This document shows, in pieces, positions 41,258-49,533 of a DNA stretch of 64,000 bases. The stretch comes from CAWHHZ01 sp963829355 (GTDB lineage Bacteria > Acidobacteriota > Thermoanaerobaculia > Gp7-AA8 > JAHWKK01): contig CAWHHZ010000006.1 in NCBI GenBank assembly GCA_963829355.1, positions 248,001 to 312,000 on the forward strand, in the 5' to 3' direction. The position numbers and the translations under genes were made by a program. Position 1 is the stretch's first letter. The number at the start of each line of letters is the position of its first letter. The notes below the pieces were generated by a model. That model had not been told where the DNA came from. It ran no database searches and saw nothing but the letters and a program-made list of their open reading frames with translations.

Positions 41258-43708
41258 TCAGATGGGGCTTCCCGGTGGAACGGTCAGCATCGGAAGCGGG
41301 AGTCGTGGGGCGTAAGGCCGTTCGATCCAGCGATCGATCTCGAGGGCGAGGTTTTCCCGGTGCATCCCTTCGACTCCAGATGCCGGCTTCTTCAACTCGG
41401 CGCTGAGACGCCGCAGCGTAGAGGCGACGATCGATCTCACGGCAAACGAAGTCTGGTCGTCCGCTCCGAGCAGCATCATCCGGCTCACGATGAGCGATTG
41501 TAGAGCCCGACCGAGCGTTGCCGCGTACCCATCATCCCCTCTCTGCCAGCTCTCTTTCACCAGAGCTTCGACGATCCGATCGAAGCCGGGGTTTCGCGCA
41601 TCCTCGGCATTGAGCGCGATCAGCCGGTTTGCTCGATGAGGCTGGAGAAGTCCGCGGACGGCGAAATCTGCCGAGAGCAGTCCCGCGGCGATCGGATCGA
41701 AGGTTGGATCCGTACGTCCGGGGAAGATCTCGAGGACAGGACTGTCGAAGCCCCAGGCGCCCGGCGGGAGGACTTCGAGGATCGATTCCGGCACTCTCAG
41801 GGCGCCGAGCTCGATCGTCTCGAGCACGGCAGCCAGCGCATCCATCTGTCTTTCCGGAGCGAGGACGTGTCGCACGGTCGGCGGTACAGGTCCGTCTGCC
41901 GTCTTGACCGCGTAGGCGTACTCGACTCCGCCGACGCTCTTGACTGCCGCCTCGACCTGATAGCGATGATGAAGAAAGAGGGGGAGCAGCCTCGCCTCCA
42001 GAAGAGAGACGGGCAGACCGGGCTCGAGATTGTCGAGTCCGAAATGCGCGAGGGCAATCTCGCGCACCTTCATCTCGTGCCGCAGCATCGCGACAGGATC
42101 GCTGCCGTTGTCCCAGAGGTTCGCAAGAGGATGTGCTGCTCCATCGGGGCGCGCATCCTCGTCCGTGATGTAGAGATATCCCGCCTCGACGCCTTCACGG
42201 ACGAGTGCATCGAGAGCGTTCGACTCGTCGACCCCGGCGGGGAAGTCGGTGTACGCGTAACGTATGGCCCACTTGTCGTAGTCGCCGATCCCGGAGGCGT
42301 ACGCATCACTCAGATCGAGCTCTCCATCACGGATCTGGATGTAAGGCGCCGGATAATCCATGACGGACGCGCGCCCGTAGGTGCTCGCGGCAAAGTTGTG
42401 AGCGAGACCGATCGTGTGCCCGACCTCGTGCGCCGACAACTGCCGTATGCGAGCGAGCGCGAGCTGAGTCGGACTGATGCTCCGGTCGAGATTGGTGAGG
42501 TAGTCGAATGACGGAACGACCTCCGGATCTCCGAAAAGCGATACCAGACCCGTCGCCAGCAGATAGTCCTGTCGCACGCGAAGCGACCCGAGGGTGACGT
42601 TTCCCTTCAGGATCTCGCCGGTACGCGGGTCGATCACCCCTCCGCCGTACGACCATCCGCGCGTCGAGCGGTGAACCCAGCTGATCAGGTTGTAGCGCAG
42701 ATCCATCGGATCAGCGTCGGCCGGCAACATCCGAACCTGGAACGCATCCCGATACCCGGCCGCCTCGAACGCGTCGTTCCACCACCGCGCCCCATCGAGA
42801 AGCGCGGAGCGCACCGGCTCCGGCGTCCCCGGATCGAGGTAGTAGATGATCGGTTCGACAGGTTCGGACACGGCCGCGGTGGGATCCTTTTTCTCCAGCC
42901 TGTGCCGGGCAATCCACCGTTTCTCGACCGGCTCGCTGACCGGGGAGGAGAAGTCGTAGAAGGTGATGCCGTAAACGCCGACCCGAGGATCGAACTGGCG
43001 CGGCTCGTACCCAGCCTCGGGCAGCTCGACGAACGAGAGATGCTGGCGCACCGTCACGGCTGCGCTCGAGGGAGTCACTCCGCCGACGAGCCGGCCCTCC
43101 GGCTTATCCGTGGTGAACGTCAGAATCGTCTCGATCTCGCTGTTCTTCGGAAAGGCCTTCGTCCGCGGCAGGTGGAGCGCGCTGCGCGAGTCGTCGAGGC
43201 GATACGTCCCCTGTTCGGTGTTCGACAGAGCCGCTGATACTCCGTGAGCGTCACGGAGCACGAACTTCGTCGCATCCACGAGGACCGTGCCATCGGTCTC
43301 GGCGGCGACTTCGAATCCCCACAGCACCGACTGCGCGAAGGAGTCCTCGACGGCCTGCTGTTCGAGATCGTCCCCACCGATGGCGCGATAGCGATAGTTC
43401 GGCTCGACCATCAGGACCTTCGGCCCGATCCGCTGGAAGGTGACGACGTGAGAGTCGCCGAGCTGGCCGCGATCGAGCCCGATCGGATTCGATCCGAGAC
43501 CGGCGGGAAGGGAGATCTGGTAGAGAAGCTCCTCACCGAAGCGTGAGATTTCGAGATACAGCGTTCCGGACTGAGCATCCCAGTACATGGGAATGAACCC
43601 GTCGAGCTTCGCGAGCCCCTTCGTCTTCTCCGCGATCGATGGTTTCTCCTGCGCAAACAGAGAAACCGACACCAGCAGCACGACAATCATCATCGAGATC
43701 TTTCGCAT
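41258..43708 (-). CDS. Secreted zinc-dependent metalloprotease (DUF5117/DUF5118 type)
   Basis: 816 residues. Signal peptide MRKISMMIVVLLVSVSLFAQ. Long N-terminal region (LDGFIPMYWDAQSGTLYLEI) followed by a metzincin-like core: WWNDAFEAAGYRDAFQVRML, and the zinc site HEVGHTIGLAHNF (HExxHxxGxxH) near residue 420, then a Met-turn-like SVMDYPAP. A helical C-terminal part of about 300 residues follows. Large proteases with this arrangement are common in Acidobacteriota and Bacteroidota and are thought to be secreted or periplasmic; substrates are unknown. Intact frame. Confidence 0.9.
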   Translation of the reverse strand: MRKISMMIVVLLVSVSLFAQEKPSIAEKTKGLAKLDGFIPMYWDAQSGTLYLEISRFGEELLYQISLPAGLGSNPIGLDRGQLGDSHVVTFQRIGPKVLMVEPNYRYRAIGGDDLEQQAVEDSFAQSVLWGFEVAAETDGTVLVDATKFVLRDAHGVSAALSNTEQGTYRLDDSRSALHLPRTKAFPKNSEIETILTFTTDKPEGRLVGGVTPSSAAVTVRQHLSFVELPEAGYEPRQFDPRVGVYGITFYDFSSPVSEPVEKRWIARHRLEKKDPTAAVSEPVEPIIYYLDPGTPEPVRSALLDGARWWNDAFEAAGYRDAFQVRMLPADADPMDLRYNLISWVHRSTRGWSYGGGVIDPRTGEILKGNVTLGSLRVRQDYLLATGLVSLFGDPEVVPSFDYLTNLDRSISPTQLALARIRQLSAHEVGHTIGLAHNFAASTYGRASVMDYPAPYIQIRDGELDLSDAYASGIGDYDKWAIRYAYTDFPAGVDESNALDALVREGVEAGYLYITDEDARPDGAAHPLANLWDNGSDPVAMLRHEMKVREIALAHFGLDNLEPGLPVSLLEARLLPLFLHHRYQVEAAVKSVGGVEYAYAVKTADGPVPPTVRHVLAPERQMDALAAVLETIELGALRVPESILEVLPPGAWGFDSPVLEIFPGRTDPTFDPIAAGLLSADFAVRGLLQPHRANRLIALNAEDARNPGFDRIVEALVKESWQRGDDGYAATLGRALQSLIVSRMMLLGADDQTSFAVRSIVASTLRRLSAELKKPASGVEGMHRENLALEIDRWIERPYAPRLPLPMLTVPPGSPI

Positions 43709-43750
43709 CGCTCCATTGTAAGAGGAACGCTGACGTGTCGGCTCCGCAGA

Positions 43751-43912
43751 CGTGGAACGACGGATCCTGCAACCGCCTGCACCTGAGGAGCGAGGCGACG
43801 AAGGGAAGGAGCGGCCTCATGGCGACTGAATGGAATCGGGACGGGGGAAGGTGTCTTCCATTGGTCCCCGACCCAGATTCCTCCTCCCCACGCTCTGGCG
43901 GCTAGGATGACA
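43751..43912. repeat. Intergenic palindromic repeat, family A variant (A'), diverged
   Basis: Contains CTGAGGAGCGAGGCGACGAA, AAGGGAAGGAGCGGCCT as in the copy at 20545, and a right arm CCCAGATTCCTCC...GGATGACAG. The 280-bp gap between metalloprotease and dehydratase genes holds nothing else recognised. Confidence 0.72.
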
Positions 43913-43989
43913 GACGGTGGTATTTTCGAGCAGCTAAGGAATGACGAATGCTGGAGGCGTTAACCAGGTCCCCTGCTACACTCCCGCCC

Positions 43990-44952
43990 ATGACACTGGA
44001 AGCGCCTCGCCTCGTGACCGCGGCGGAAGTTCGTGAAGCACGCGACAGAATCGCCGGCACGATCACACGCACGCCACTGATCCGGCTCGAGCTCGACGAT
44101 CGGGATCGTGAGATCTGGCTGAAGCTCGAGAATCTGCAGCCGATCAACGCCTTCAAGATCCGAGGCGCGGCCAATGCGGTCGCCCATCTCTCCGACGAGC
44201 AGCGCAGCAAGGGCGTCTGGACGATCAGCGCTGGGAACGCCGGACAGGGAGTGGCGTACGCGGCCCGCGCTGCCGGTGTTCCTTGTACCGTCGTCGTCAT
44301 CGAAACGGCTCCCGCCACAAAGGTCGAGCGGATGAGAAGGCTCGGCGCAACACTGATCAAGGCTCCTTTCAATGAATGCTGGGCTGCCATGGAGGCGCGG
44401 GAGTTTCCGGGCGTCGAAGGGACCTTCGTGCACCCGTTCGACGATCATCACTTCATCGCGGGCAATGCGACGATCGCACTCGAGATTCTCGAAGATCTGC
44501 CCTCGGTGGATACCGTGATCGCAGCAATTGGAGGGGGCGGTCTCATCTCCGGGATGGCAGCCGTCCTCAAGGAGCTCAAGCCGGGTGTGGCAGTGTACGG
44601 AGCAGAGCCGGAGACCGCGGCTCCCGCGGCGTACTCGTTCCGCCACGGCGAGCCCCTCGAATTTCCGGAGTGGAAAGCATCCTTTGTCGACGGGGCGGGT
44701 GGAAAATCCGTGTTTCCTCGCATGTGGGAGCGCATGAAGGACGTCGTCGATGGTTCGCTCGTCGTGTCGCTCGACGAGACCCGGGAGGCTGTGCGTGTGA
44801 TCGCCGACCGCGCGCGCGTGATCGCGGAGGGTGCCGGTGGTCTGCCCGTTGCAGCGGCGCTGAGCGGACGAGCGGGGAAGGGCCGGATCGTCTGTATCGT
44901 CTCCGGCGGCAACATCGACCCTCACACATTTTCGGAGATCATTACGTCATGA
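43990..44952 (+). CDS. PLP-dependent threonine/serine dehydratase-like enzyme
   Basis: 320 residues of the tryptophan-synthase-beta fold. The PLP lysine lies in NAFKIRGAANA, the phosphate-binding glycine loop in IGGGGLISG, and SAGNAGQGVAYAAR aligns with the substrate-binding Ser-x-Gly-Asn-His-x-Gln-Gly motif; here the His is Ala (AGNAGQG), which may alter substrate choice. No ACT regulatory domain, so it is a catabolic threonine ammonia-lyase or serine-racemase-like type. ATG 43990 begins the domain. Its TGA overlaps the start of the next gene. Confidence 0.87.
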   Translation: MTLEAPRLVTAAEVREARDRIAGTITRTPLIRLELDDRDREIWLKLENLQPINAFKIRGAANAVAHLSDEQRSKGVWTISAGNAGQGVAYAARAAGVPCTVVVIETAPATKVERMRRLGATLIKAPFNECWAAMEAREFPGVEGTFVHPFDDHHFIAGNATIALEILEDLPSVDTVIAAIGGGGLISGMAAVLKELKPGVAVYGAEPETAAPAAYSFRHGEPLEFPEWKASFVDGAGGKSVFPRMWERMKDVVDGSLVVSLDETREAVRVIADRARVIAEGAGGLPVAAALSGRAGKGRIVCIVSGGNIDPHTFSEIITS

Positions 44953-45518
44953 AGATGCGGAGCAAAACCATACTGACCCTTCTGGTCCCGGCCCTGCTTT
45001 TCTGCGGCGAACCGAAACCGCGAGAGGGTTTGCCGGCCGGACCTGTGAGCATACGAGGATGGGTGTCACGAGTCGAGGGCGTTCCGAACTACAACGCCAG
45101 CGGGCCGTTCTACGACCTGAACGCCTACGTCGAAGGGATCGAGCGAGTCACCGGTGGCGTGAGGGAGAACGGAGCGTTCATCATTCTCGGCGTTCCCCCC
45201 GGCGCGTCCACGATCGTCTTTCAGGCGCCCGGAATCGAAGGCGCGTCGATCCATTTCGAAGGTCTCCCCCCGAAAGCAGACGTCCTGCTTCCAGGAGTCG
45301 TTCTGACTCCCGGTGGGGCGACCATCAAGAACCCAGAGGCGGCGAAGGTCCGTATACCGGCCGGACGGGAAGGTGAGATCGAGCAGATCGAGTCGGCCAC
45401 CACCGCCAATGGTGTCGATTTGCCGACCTACAACGTTCCGCTCCGTGAGCTGGGCGACCGCCTGAACTACCCGGAGCCGCCGCCACGCTCGAACGTAATC
45501 TCGGTTCAGCCGGAGTAG
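44949..45518 (+). CDS. Secreted or lipid-anchored protein with carboxypeptidase-regulatory-like fold
   Basis: 189 residues. N-terminal hydrophobic signal (ILTLLVPALLFCGEP; a Cys is present but the preceding Phe makes a poor lipobox). The middle shows beta-sandwich features GFIILGVPPGASTIVFQAPG-like: 'NGAFIILGVPPG' is the usual 'G.F...gvPpG.Y.v' turn of regulatory-like domains. Function unknown. ATG 44949 overlaps the dehydratase stop by four bases, which suggests co-translation but not a shared pathway. Confidence 0.65.
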   Translation: MKMRSKTILTLLVPALLFCGEPKPREGLPAGPVSIRGWVSRVEGVPNYNASGPFYDLNAYVEGIERVTGGVRENGAFIILGVPPGASTIVFQAPGIEGASIHFEGLPPKADVLLPGVVLTPGGATIKNPEAAKVRIPAGREGEIEQIESATTANGVDLPTYNVPLRELGDRLNYPEPPPRSNVISVQPE

Positions 45519-45527
45519 TGACAGCAT

Positions 45528-45942
45528 GTCCATCCTGAGCCGCCGGATCCCGCGAAGCGGGAGGAGGCCTGCCCTGAGCGAAGCCGAAGGGACGGTCGAA
45601 GGATCGCGTACGGCCCGACTCTTCCGACGCCAGGTACGAGACAGTCAGGACTCACCCGATCCTTCGCTGCGCCAGACTGTGTGAAAACCCGATCGGCTTC
45701 GCGACCGTCTTTTTTGGAGTGCTGAGCTCGCCGAAGGACGAGCTCAGCTTTACATCACGCCGCCTTACGGGCTGCGGCGGGTTGCAAGCTGCAGTGGAAA
45801 TTTCCTGACTGGTCCCGATTGCGGCCTCGATGGTGGTTGCCACGGGATCCAAAGCGGCGCTCGTCCTCCGGCGAGCACCGCACTCCAAAGTCACAGCCTC
45901 GATTCACGAGGCGTTTTCACACAGTCTCGCGCTCAGGATGAC
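45528..45942. repeat. Family A long repeat, interrupted by a 256-bp insertion
   Basis: Starts CATCCTGAGCCGCCGGATCC, contains the CCTGCCCTGAGCGAAGCC segment and continues to CGATCCTTCGCTGCGC at 45672. The sequence resumes with GCGCTCAGGATGAC at 45929-45942. Joining the two restores a standard right arm, CCTTCGCTGCGCTCAGGATG, with GCGC duplicated. Confidence 0.9.
45673..45928. mobile_element. MITE-like element with 15-bp terminal inverted repeats
   Basis: Perfect 15-bp inverted ends AGACTGTGTGAAAAC (45674-45688) and GTTTTCACACAGTCT (45913-45927), flanked by GCGC on both sides (45669-45672 and 45929-45932), a likely 4-bp target duplication. Inside, two 39-bp imperfect inverted repeats (45713-45751 and 45851-45889), each hairpin-forming (GCTGAGCTCG...CGAGCTCAGC in the left one), enclose about 100 bp. 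No transposase gene: non-autonomous. Confidence 0.85.
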
Positions 45943-46035
45943 AAGGTTTGAAACGAGGCAGCAGGAGCCACGAAAGCCGCTTCTGGCGCGGTGATTGAAA
46001 CATATCTTCAGAGAAAATGAACCAGAGGAGGAGAT

Positions 46036-46275
46036 ATGGCTTCAGATCGCACCGTCTATCACGTCGTTCCAAACGCGGACAAATCGAAGTGGCTCGTCAC
46101 ACGCGAGCACGATGACAATTTCCGGAAGGAGTACGAGACCAAGGCCGAAGCAGAGGACGCGGCAAAGTCCCGTGCTCGTGGCGAAGAGCCGAGTCAGGTG
46201 AAGGTACACCTCGAGAACGGCAACATGGAATACGAGTCGACCTACGGCGACGATCCCGTCCGCACACCGAACTAG
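46036..46275 (+). CDS. DUF2188 domain-containing small protein
   Basis: 79 residues with the DUF2188 pattern: an N-terminal strand pair VYHVVPNADKSKWLVTREHD and a helix KAEAEDAAKSRARGEEPSQV, then a final strand VKVHLENGNMEYESTYG. The family occurs in many bacteria, function unknown. Ribosome site GGAGGAG directly before ATG 46036 is strong, implying high expression. The lipoprotein gene follows after nine bases. Confidence 0.85.
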   Translation: MASDRTVYHVVPNADKSKWLVTREHDDNFRKEYETKAEAEDAAKSRARGEEPSQVKVHLENGNMEYESTYGDDPVRTPN

Positions 46276-46284
46276 GACCGAGAG

Positions 46285-46536
46285 ATGAGCCGGCTTCGGT
46301 ACCTTGCAGTGGGATTGAGTCTCGCTGCCGCAACGACAATCGGTTGCAATGACGCATTGCTTCAGGAAGAAGAACCGCAGCGAACCTGGCAGGCCGAGGA
46401 AGAACTGAAGGGAGAGCCGGTGCCGATGTCGACCGATACCACGGACACGGACCCGGATCTGCGACCGAGAGACTACCCCTCGGAAGTGCAGACCAGGGAT
46501 GACACCGAGTCTGTGGTTGAGCCGATGGAGGAGTAA
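46285..46536 (+). CDS. Small acidic lipoprotein
   Basis: 83 residues. Signal peptide with lipobox TIGC (Cys21); the mature part is strongly acidic and Thr/Asp/Glu-rich (TDTTDTDPDLRPRDY), with no fold recognised, probably disordered. Second gene of a pair with the DUF2188 gene. ATG 46285 supported by the signal peptide. I do not recognise the family. Confidence 0.7.
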   Translation: MSRLRYLAVGLSLAAATTIGCNDALLQEEEPQRTWQAEEELKGEPVPMSTDTTDTDPDLRPRDYPSEVQTRDDTESVVEPMEE

Positions 46537-46647
46537 AAGCCCGGTTCACTTCCGCTGCACCAAACTCGAGCGGCACCACAGAGCTGATTTTGCTGTCCGG
46601 TCACTTTTCTCGAGTACGGTCGATTTTTCCCGTAATACGCAACGGTT

Positions 46648-46677
46648 TTGCTTTTTAGTTCCATAATTCGATAAGAT
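46648..46677 (+). promoter_or_regulatory. Sigma70-like promoter candidate in an AT-rich stretch
   Basis: TTGCTT (46648-46653), 18-base spacer, TAAGAT (46672-46677). The surrounding 46615-46685 is unusually AT-rich for this window. The predicted transcript start falls within a few bases of the TTG start at 46687. Confidence 0.4.
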
Positions 46678-46686
46678 ATTTGCATC

Positions 46687-46947
46687 TTGAGATACGAACC
46701 ACTGCGGGACGACGTCCAGCAACTTATTGATCACCTGTCCGATGCGAAACGAAAACCGTCGGCTGCGCTCGTCAAGCGGACGGCCGACCGGCTCGCGATG
46801 ATGATGCTGGAAAGTGGCCCGGTTCTCCAGATTCTGGGCTCTCCTAAGGACATTGATCTGCGGATGAGGACCCTCAGGCACCTCATGGAGCTGGAACGGA
46901 TCATCGCGCGGAAATGCCTTCACGGCAACGACAGCCACGAACTCTGA
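46687..46947 (+). CDS. Small helical protein of unknown function
   Basis: 86 residues, apparently all helical, Leu/Arg-rich (VKRTADRLAMMMLESGPVLQ, LRHLMELERIIARKC). The only suitable start is TTG 46687, with no ribosome site but a promoter-like sequence immediately upstream, so translation could be leaderless. No family recognised. Confidence 0.45.
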   Translation: MRYEPLRDDVQQLIDHLSDAKRKPSAALVKRTADRLAMMMLESGPVLQILGSPKDIDLRMRTLRHLMELERIIARKCLHGNDSHEL

Positions 46948-46970
46948 AGAGGCAGAATCGCTGATCCCGA

Positions 46971-47258
46971 TTACGGCTGCAGCACAACCTTGAGGCAATC
47001 ATCCTGCTTCTTCGCGAACATCTCGTAAGCCGCCGGCGCCTGCTTCAGCTTCAGACGGTGAGTGATCACGAAGGAGGGATCGATCACTTCCTCTTCGACC
47101 AGGTGCAGGAGCTTTTTCAGGTAGCGGTGCACGTGTGTCTGCCCCATCCGGAGCGTCAAGCCTTTCGCGAACGCGGCGCCGAGCGGAAACTTGTCGAGGA
47201 ATCCGCCATAGACGCCCGCGATCGACACGGTCCCACCCTTTCCGCCTTGTGGGTTGCG
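46971..47258 (-). pseudogene. C-terminal remnant of a zinc-type alcohol/formaldehyde dehydrogenase
   Basis: About 90 codons matching the last quarter of glutathione-independent formaldehyde dehydrogenase-like MDR enzymes: GGTVSIAGVYGGFLDKFPLG, GLTLRMGQTHVHRYLKKLL, IDPSFVITHRL. The catalytic domain and NAD-binding glycine motif are gone; similarity ends abruptly near 47258, upstream of which lies the promoter side of the next gene on the other strand. A large 5' deletion is the simplest explanation. Confidence 0.75.
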
Positions 47259-47339
47259 CCGACATCGGCGGGACTACCGCCCGCACGGCCTGGTGGTTGC
47301 AGTCACTCGACATACTGTAAACGCAAGGAGGAAATCTGC

Positions 47340-47567
47340 ATGAGAGATGCGATGCTGGCGGCGGTGATCCGCCGCGCAATGGAACACGACGAGTTCAGAC
47401 GCGAGCTGGTGGAGGAGCCACGGAAGGCTCTCCACAATCACGGCTTCGCCCTGGAGGATGAGGAGCTCCGGGAGATCGAGAAGCTTCGGAGCGAAATGAA
47501 AGGAAGCTCACGTGAGCAGCTCGAGAAGATCGCCAACCGGTATGGAGTAGAGCCGAAGCAGACGTAG
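47340..47567 (+). CDS. Os1348/nitrile-hydratase-leader-like small peptide (RiPP precursor-like)
   Basis: 75 residues. The first about 50 (MLAAVIRRAMEHDEFRRELV, EEPRKALHNHGFALEDEELR) follow the helical leader pattern 'v..al.D..FR..L..dP..al...G..Lt.eE...l', known from nitrile-hydratase-alpha-like leaders of modified peptides. The remaining about 25 residues lack the Gly-Gly cleavage site and are not Cys/Ser/Thr-rich. ATG 47340 has GGAGGA nine bases upstream. No maturation enzyme, transporter or protease lies nearby, so a RiPP role is unproven; free-standing members may do something else. Confidence 0.6.
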   Translation: MRDAMLAAVIRRAMEHDEFRRELVEEPRKALHNHGFALEDEELREIEKLRSEMKGSSREQLEKIANRYGVEPKQT

Positions 47568-47577
47568 TCAGACTGCA

Positions 47578-47599
47578 AGTGGCGGCATCTGCCGCCACT
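47578..47599 (+). terminator. Hairpin after the leader-like peptide gene
   Basis: Perfect 10-bp stem AGTGGCGGCA / TGCCGCCACT with a 2-nt loop, eleven bases after the stop codon; only a weak T content follows. Confidence 0.55.
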
Positions 47600-47611
47600 C
47601 ATTCTCAACCT

Positions 47612-47894
47612 TACAGCGTCGCGAAGGCGGCGCGCCACAACCCAGCCCAGGGCGCGAGCCCTGGGACACGAAGAATGCGCACTCCGGAGATGGGATTGAG
47701 AAAAGTTGGACATTCAGGAGTGCGAGCCATGATATAAGGCGCGCCATCATCATCTCGACAGCCGACGGCGAGCAATGACGGATGTTCATCCAGCACCTGT
47801 CGCCCGCCTGCGCGGGCTGAATCTCCGCGGTTCCAATGTCCCAGGGCTCGCGCCCTGGGCTAGGTTGTGTCGGCCGCCCTTCGGCGGCCTGTAA
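47612..47894. repeat. Inverted pair of family B repeats (copies 3 and 4) around 168 bp
   Basis: Copy 3 (47612-47668, TACAGCGTCGCGAAGGCGG... to CCCTGGGACA) and copy 4 (47837-47894, TGTCCCAGGGCTCGCGCCCT... to GGCCTGTAA) face each other as about 58-bp inverted ends. The interior has no credible reading frame. The remaining gap up to the amidase start at 47995 is empty apart from an AT-rich stretch near 47935 (CATAATTCATAAATAA) that may hold its promoter. Confidence 0.85.
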
Positions 47895-47994
47895 GGAGGA
47901 TTCACTTTGAACTTATCCCCCTTTGCGGCCATAATTCATAAATAACGATGTGTCCCGTCTCCGGGAGAACTCGGGAGTGGTGGAAAAAGAGACG

Positions 47995-49533
47995 ATGAGA
48001 CTGATGCGCTGGATACTACCTATCTTTCTGATTCTGATCGCGCCGATGGCGGCCGCTCAGATCTCCGACCGGGCGACACTGCGAACCGATGCGATCGAGG
48101 AATCGATCACGATCGTGCAGCAGGACGGAGTTCTGTACCTGCCGATCGACCGGATCGTGAGTGCGCTCGGCGGAGAATTCACCCGCACTGATCGTGGCTT
48201 TTCGATCATGCTCGACTACCGGCGCGCCACCTTTGCTCCGGGAGACCTCGAAGCGGTCGTTGGCGAGGATCTGATCGACATGGGCGGGCGCCCGCCCATC
48301 GTGATCGAGAGCAGGCCATTCGTACCGCTCCAGTTCGTCAGCGATTTCCTGCGACCGGCTGAGCTGGAGCCAGCCTGGAATCCCGCGGCCAAGACCCTCT
48401 CGATCGTTCCGCTGCGGCGCGAGGTCGTGGAAGTCTCTCCCTCCGTCACCACGGTGGGGCCACTGACGAAGATCGTCTTCCAGCTCTCGTCTCCCGCGAA
48501 GTTTTCGATCGTCCGGCGGCAGAGCTCGTACGTCGTCCAGTTCCGGAGCCCGATCCGAACGGACCGGAGTGAGCTTGCGTACGACGACGATGCACTCGTC
48601 TCCCGGCTGGTATTCGGCGAGTCGAGCGTGGAACTGTTTCTGCGTACTCCGAACGTCGCGGCCGATTCCTACACGCTGCAGAATCCACCGCGGGTCATTC
48701 TCGATATGACGCGCTCGTCCGCGCCAGCTCGCCCGCGCCCCACCGAGCCCCCGAGGATAGCCGCGCCCGACACATCTGCAATCGACACCATCGTCATCGA
48801 TCCCGGCCATGGCGGGAAGGAAGTCGGCGCACAGGGTCCCACGGGTGCTCTGGAAAAGGAGCTCACCCTGGAAATCGCACGAAAGCTCCAGAGCGCCCTG
48901 ACGGCGCGGGGACTTCGCGTGATCCTTACCCGTACAGAGGATCAGCTTCTCGATCTCGACCAGCGGACCGCACTCGCCAACCAGTACAAAGCCGACCTGT
49001 TTCTCTCGATCCATCTGAATGCCGTCCCGTTCCAGAGCGCACACGGAGCGGAGACTTATTTTCTCTCACTCGAGGCGACCGACGAACGTGCCCATCTGTC
49101 GGCTGAGCGAGAGAACGCCGGCGCCGGACAGCAGAAGCCGGGGGGCTCCGATCTCGATCTCATTCTCTGGGACCTCGCCCAACAGCGCTATCTCAAGGAA
49201 TCGAGCCGCTTCGCAGAATTGATCCAGAACCAGATGGCTGCAGCCACGGGTGTCGAGAGGCGCGGAGTGAAACAGGCACCTTTCCGCGTTCTGCTGGGAG
49301 CGATGATGCCGGCGGCGCTGGTCGAAGTGGGGTTCATCTCGAACCCTGCCGAAGAGGGAAAACTGAGAAACTCCGAGTACCAGGATCAGATCGCGGCGGC
49401 CCTGACCGAGGCAATCGTCCAGTACAAGGGCGAGTACGAGAGCAGGGTCGGCAATCTCCGTCATGAAAGCCAGCCCGAAGAGACCGCGGCACTCTCCGGT
49501 GTCGAATCTTCCGCATTGAGGTCCGAACCCTGA
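47995..49533 (+). CDS. N-acetylmuramoyl-L-alanine amidase (Amidase_3) with N-terminal AMIN/stalk-like domains
   Basis: 512 residues. Signal peptide (LPIFLILIAPMAAAQ). Residues about 30-130 resemble a copper-amine-oxidase-N1-like stalk domain (GVLYLPIDRIVSALGGEF, RPFVPLQFVSDFL); about 140-245 an AMIN-like domain; about 270-490 Amidase_3 with zinc ligands in IDPGHGGKEVG, the Glu in ALEKELTLEIA, SIHLNA and the catalytic Glu in ALVEVGFISNPAEE. It cleaves the peptide stem from peptidoglycan, usually at septation. ATG 47995 starts the signal peptide. The GerMN gene follows with overlapping signals. Confidence 0.92.
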   Translation: MRLMRWILPIFLILIAPMAAAQISDRATLRTDAIEESITIVQQDGVLYLPIDRIVSALGGEFTRTDRGFSIMLDYRRATFAPGDLEAVVGEDLIDMGGRPPIVIESRPFVPLQFVSDFLRPAELEPAWNPAAKTLSIVPLRREVVEVSPSVTTVGPLTKIVFQLSSPAKFSIVRRQSSYVVQFRSPIRTDRSELAYDDDALVSRLVFGESSVELFLRTPNVAADSYTLQNPPRVILDMTRSSAPARPRPTEPPRIAAPDTSAIDTIVIDPGHGGKEVGAQGPTGALEKELTLEIARKLQSALTARGLRVILTRTEDQLLDLDQRTALANQYKADLFLSIHLNAVPFQSAHGAETYFLSLEATDERAHLSAERENAGAGQQKPGGSDLDLILWDLAQQRYLKESSRFAELIQNQMAAATGVERRGVKQAPFRVLLGAMMPAALVEVGFISNPAEEGKLRNSEYQDQIAAALTEAIVQYKGEYESRVGNLRHESQPEETAALSGVESSALRSEP

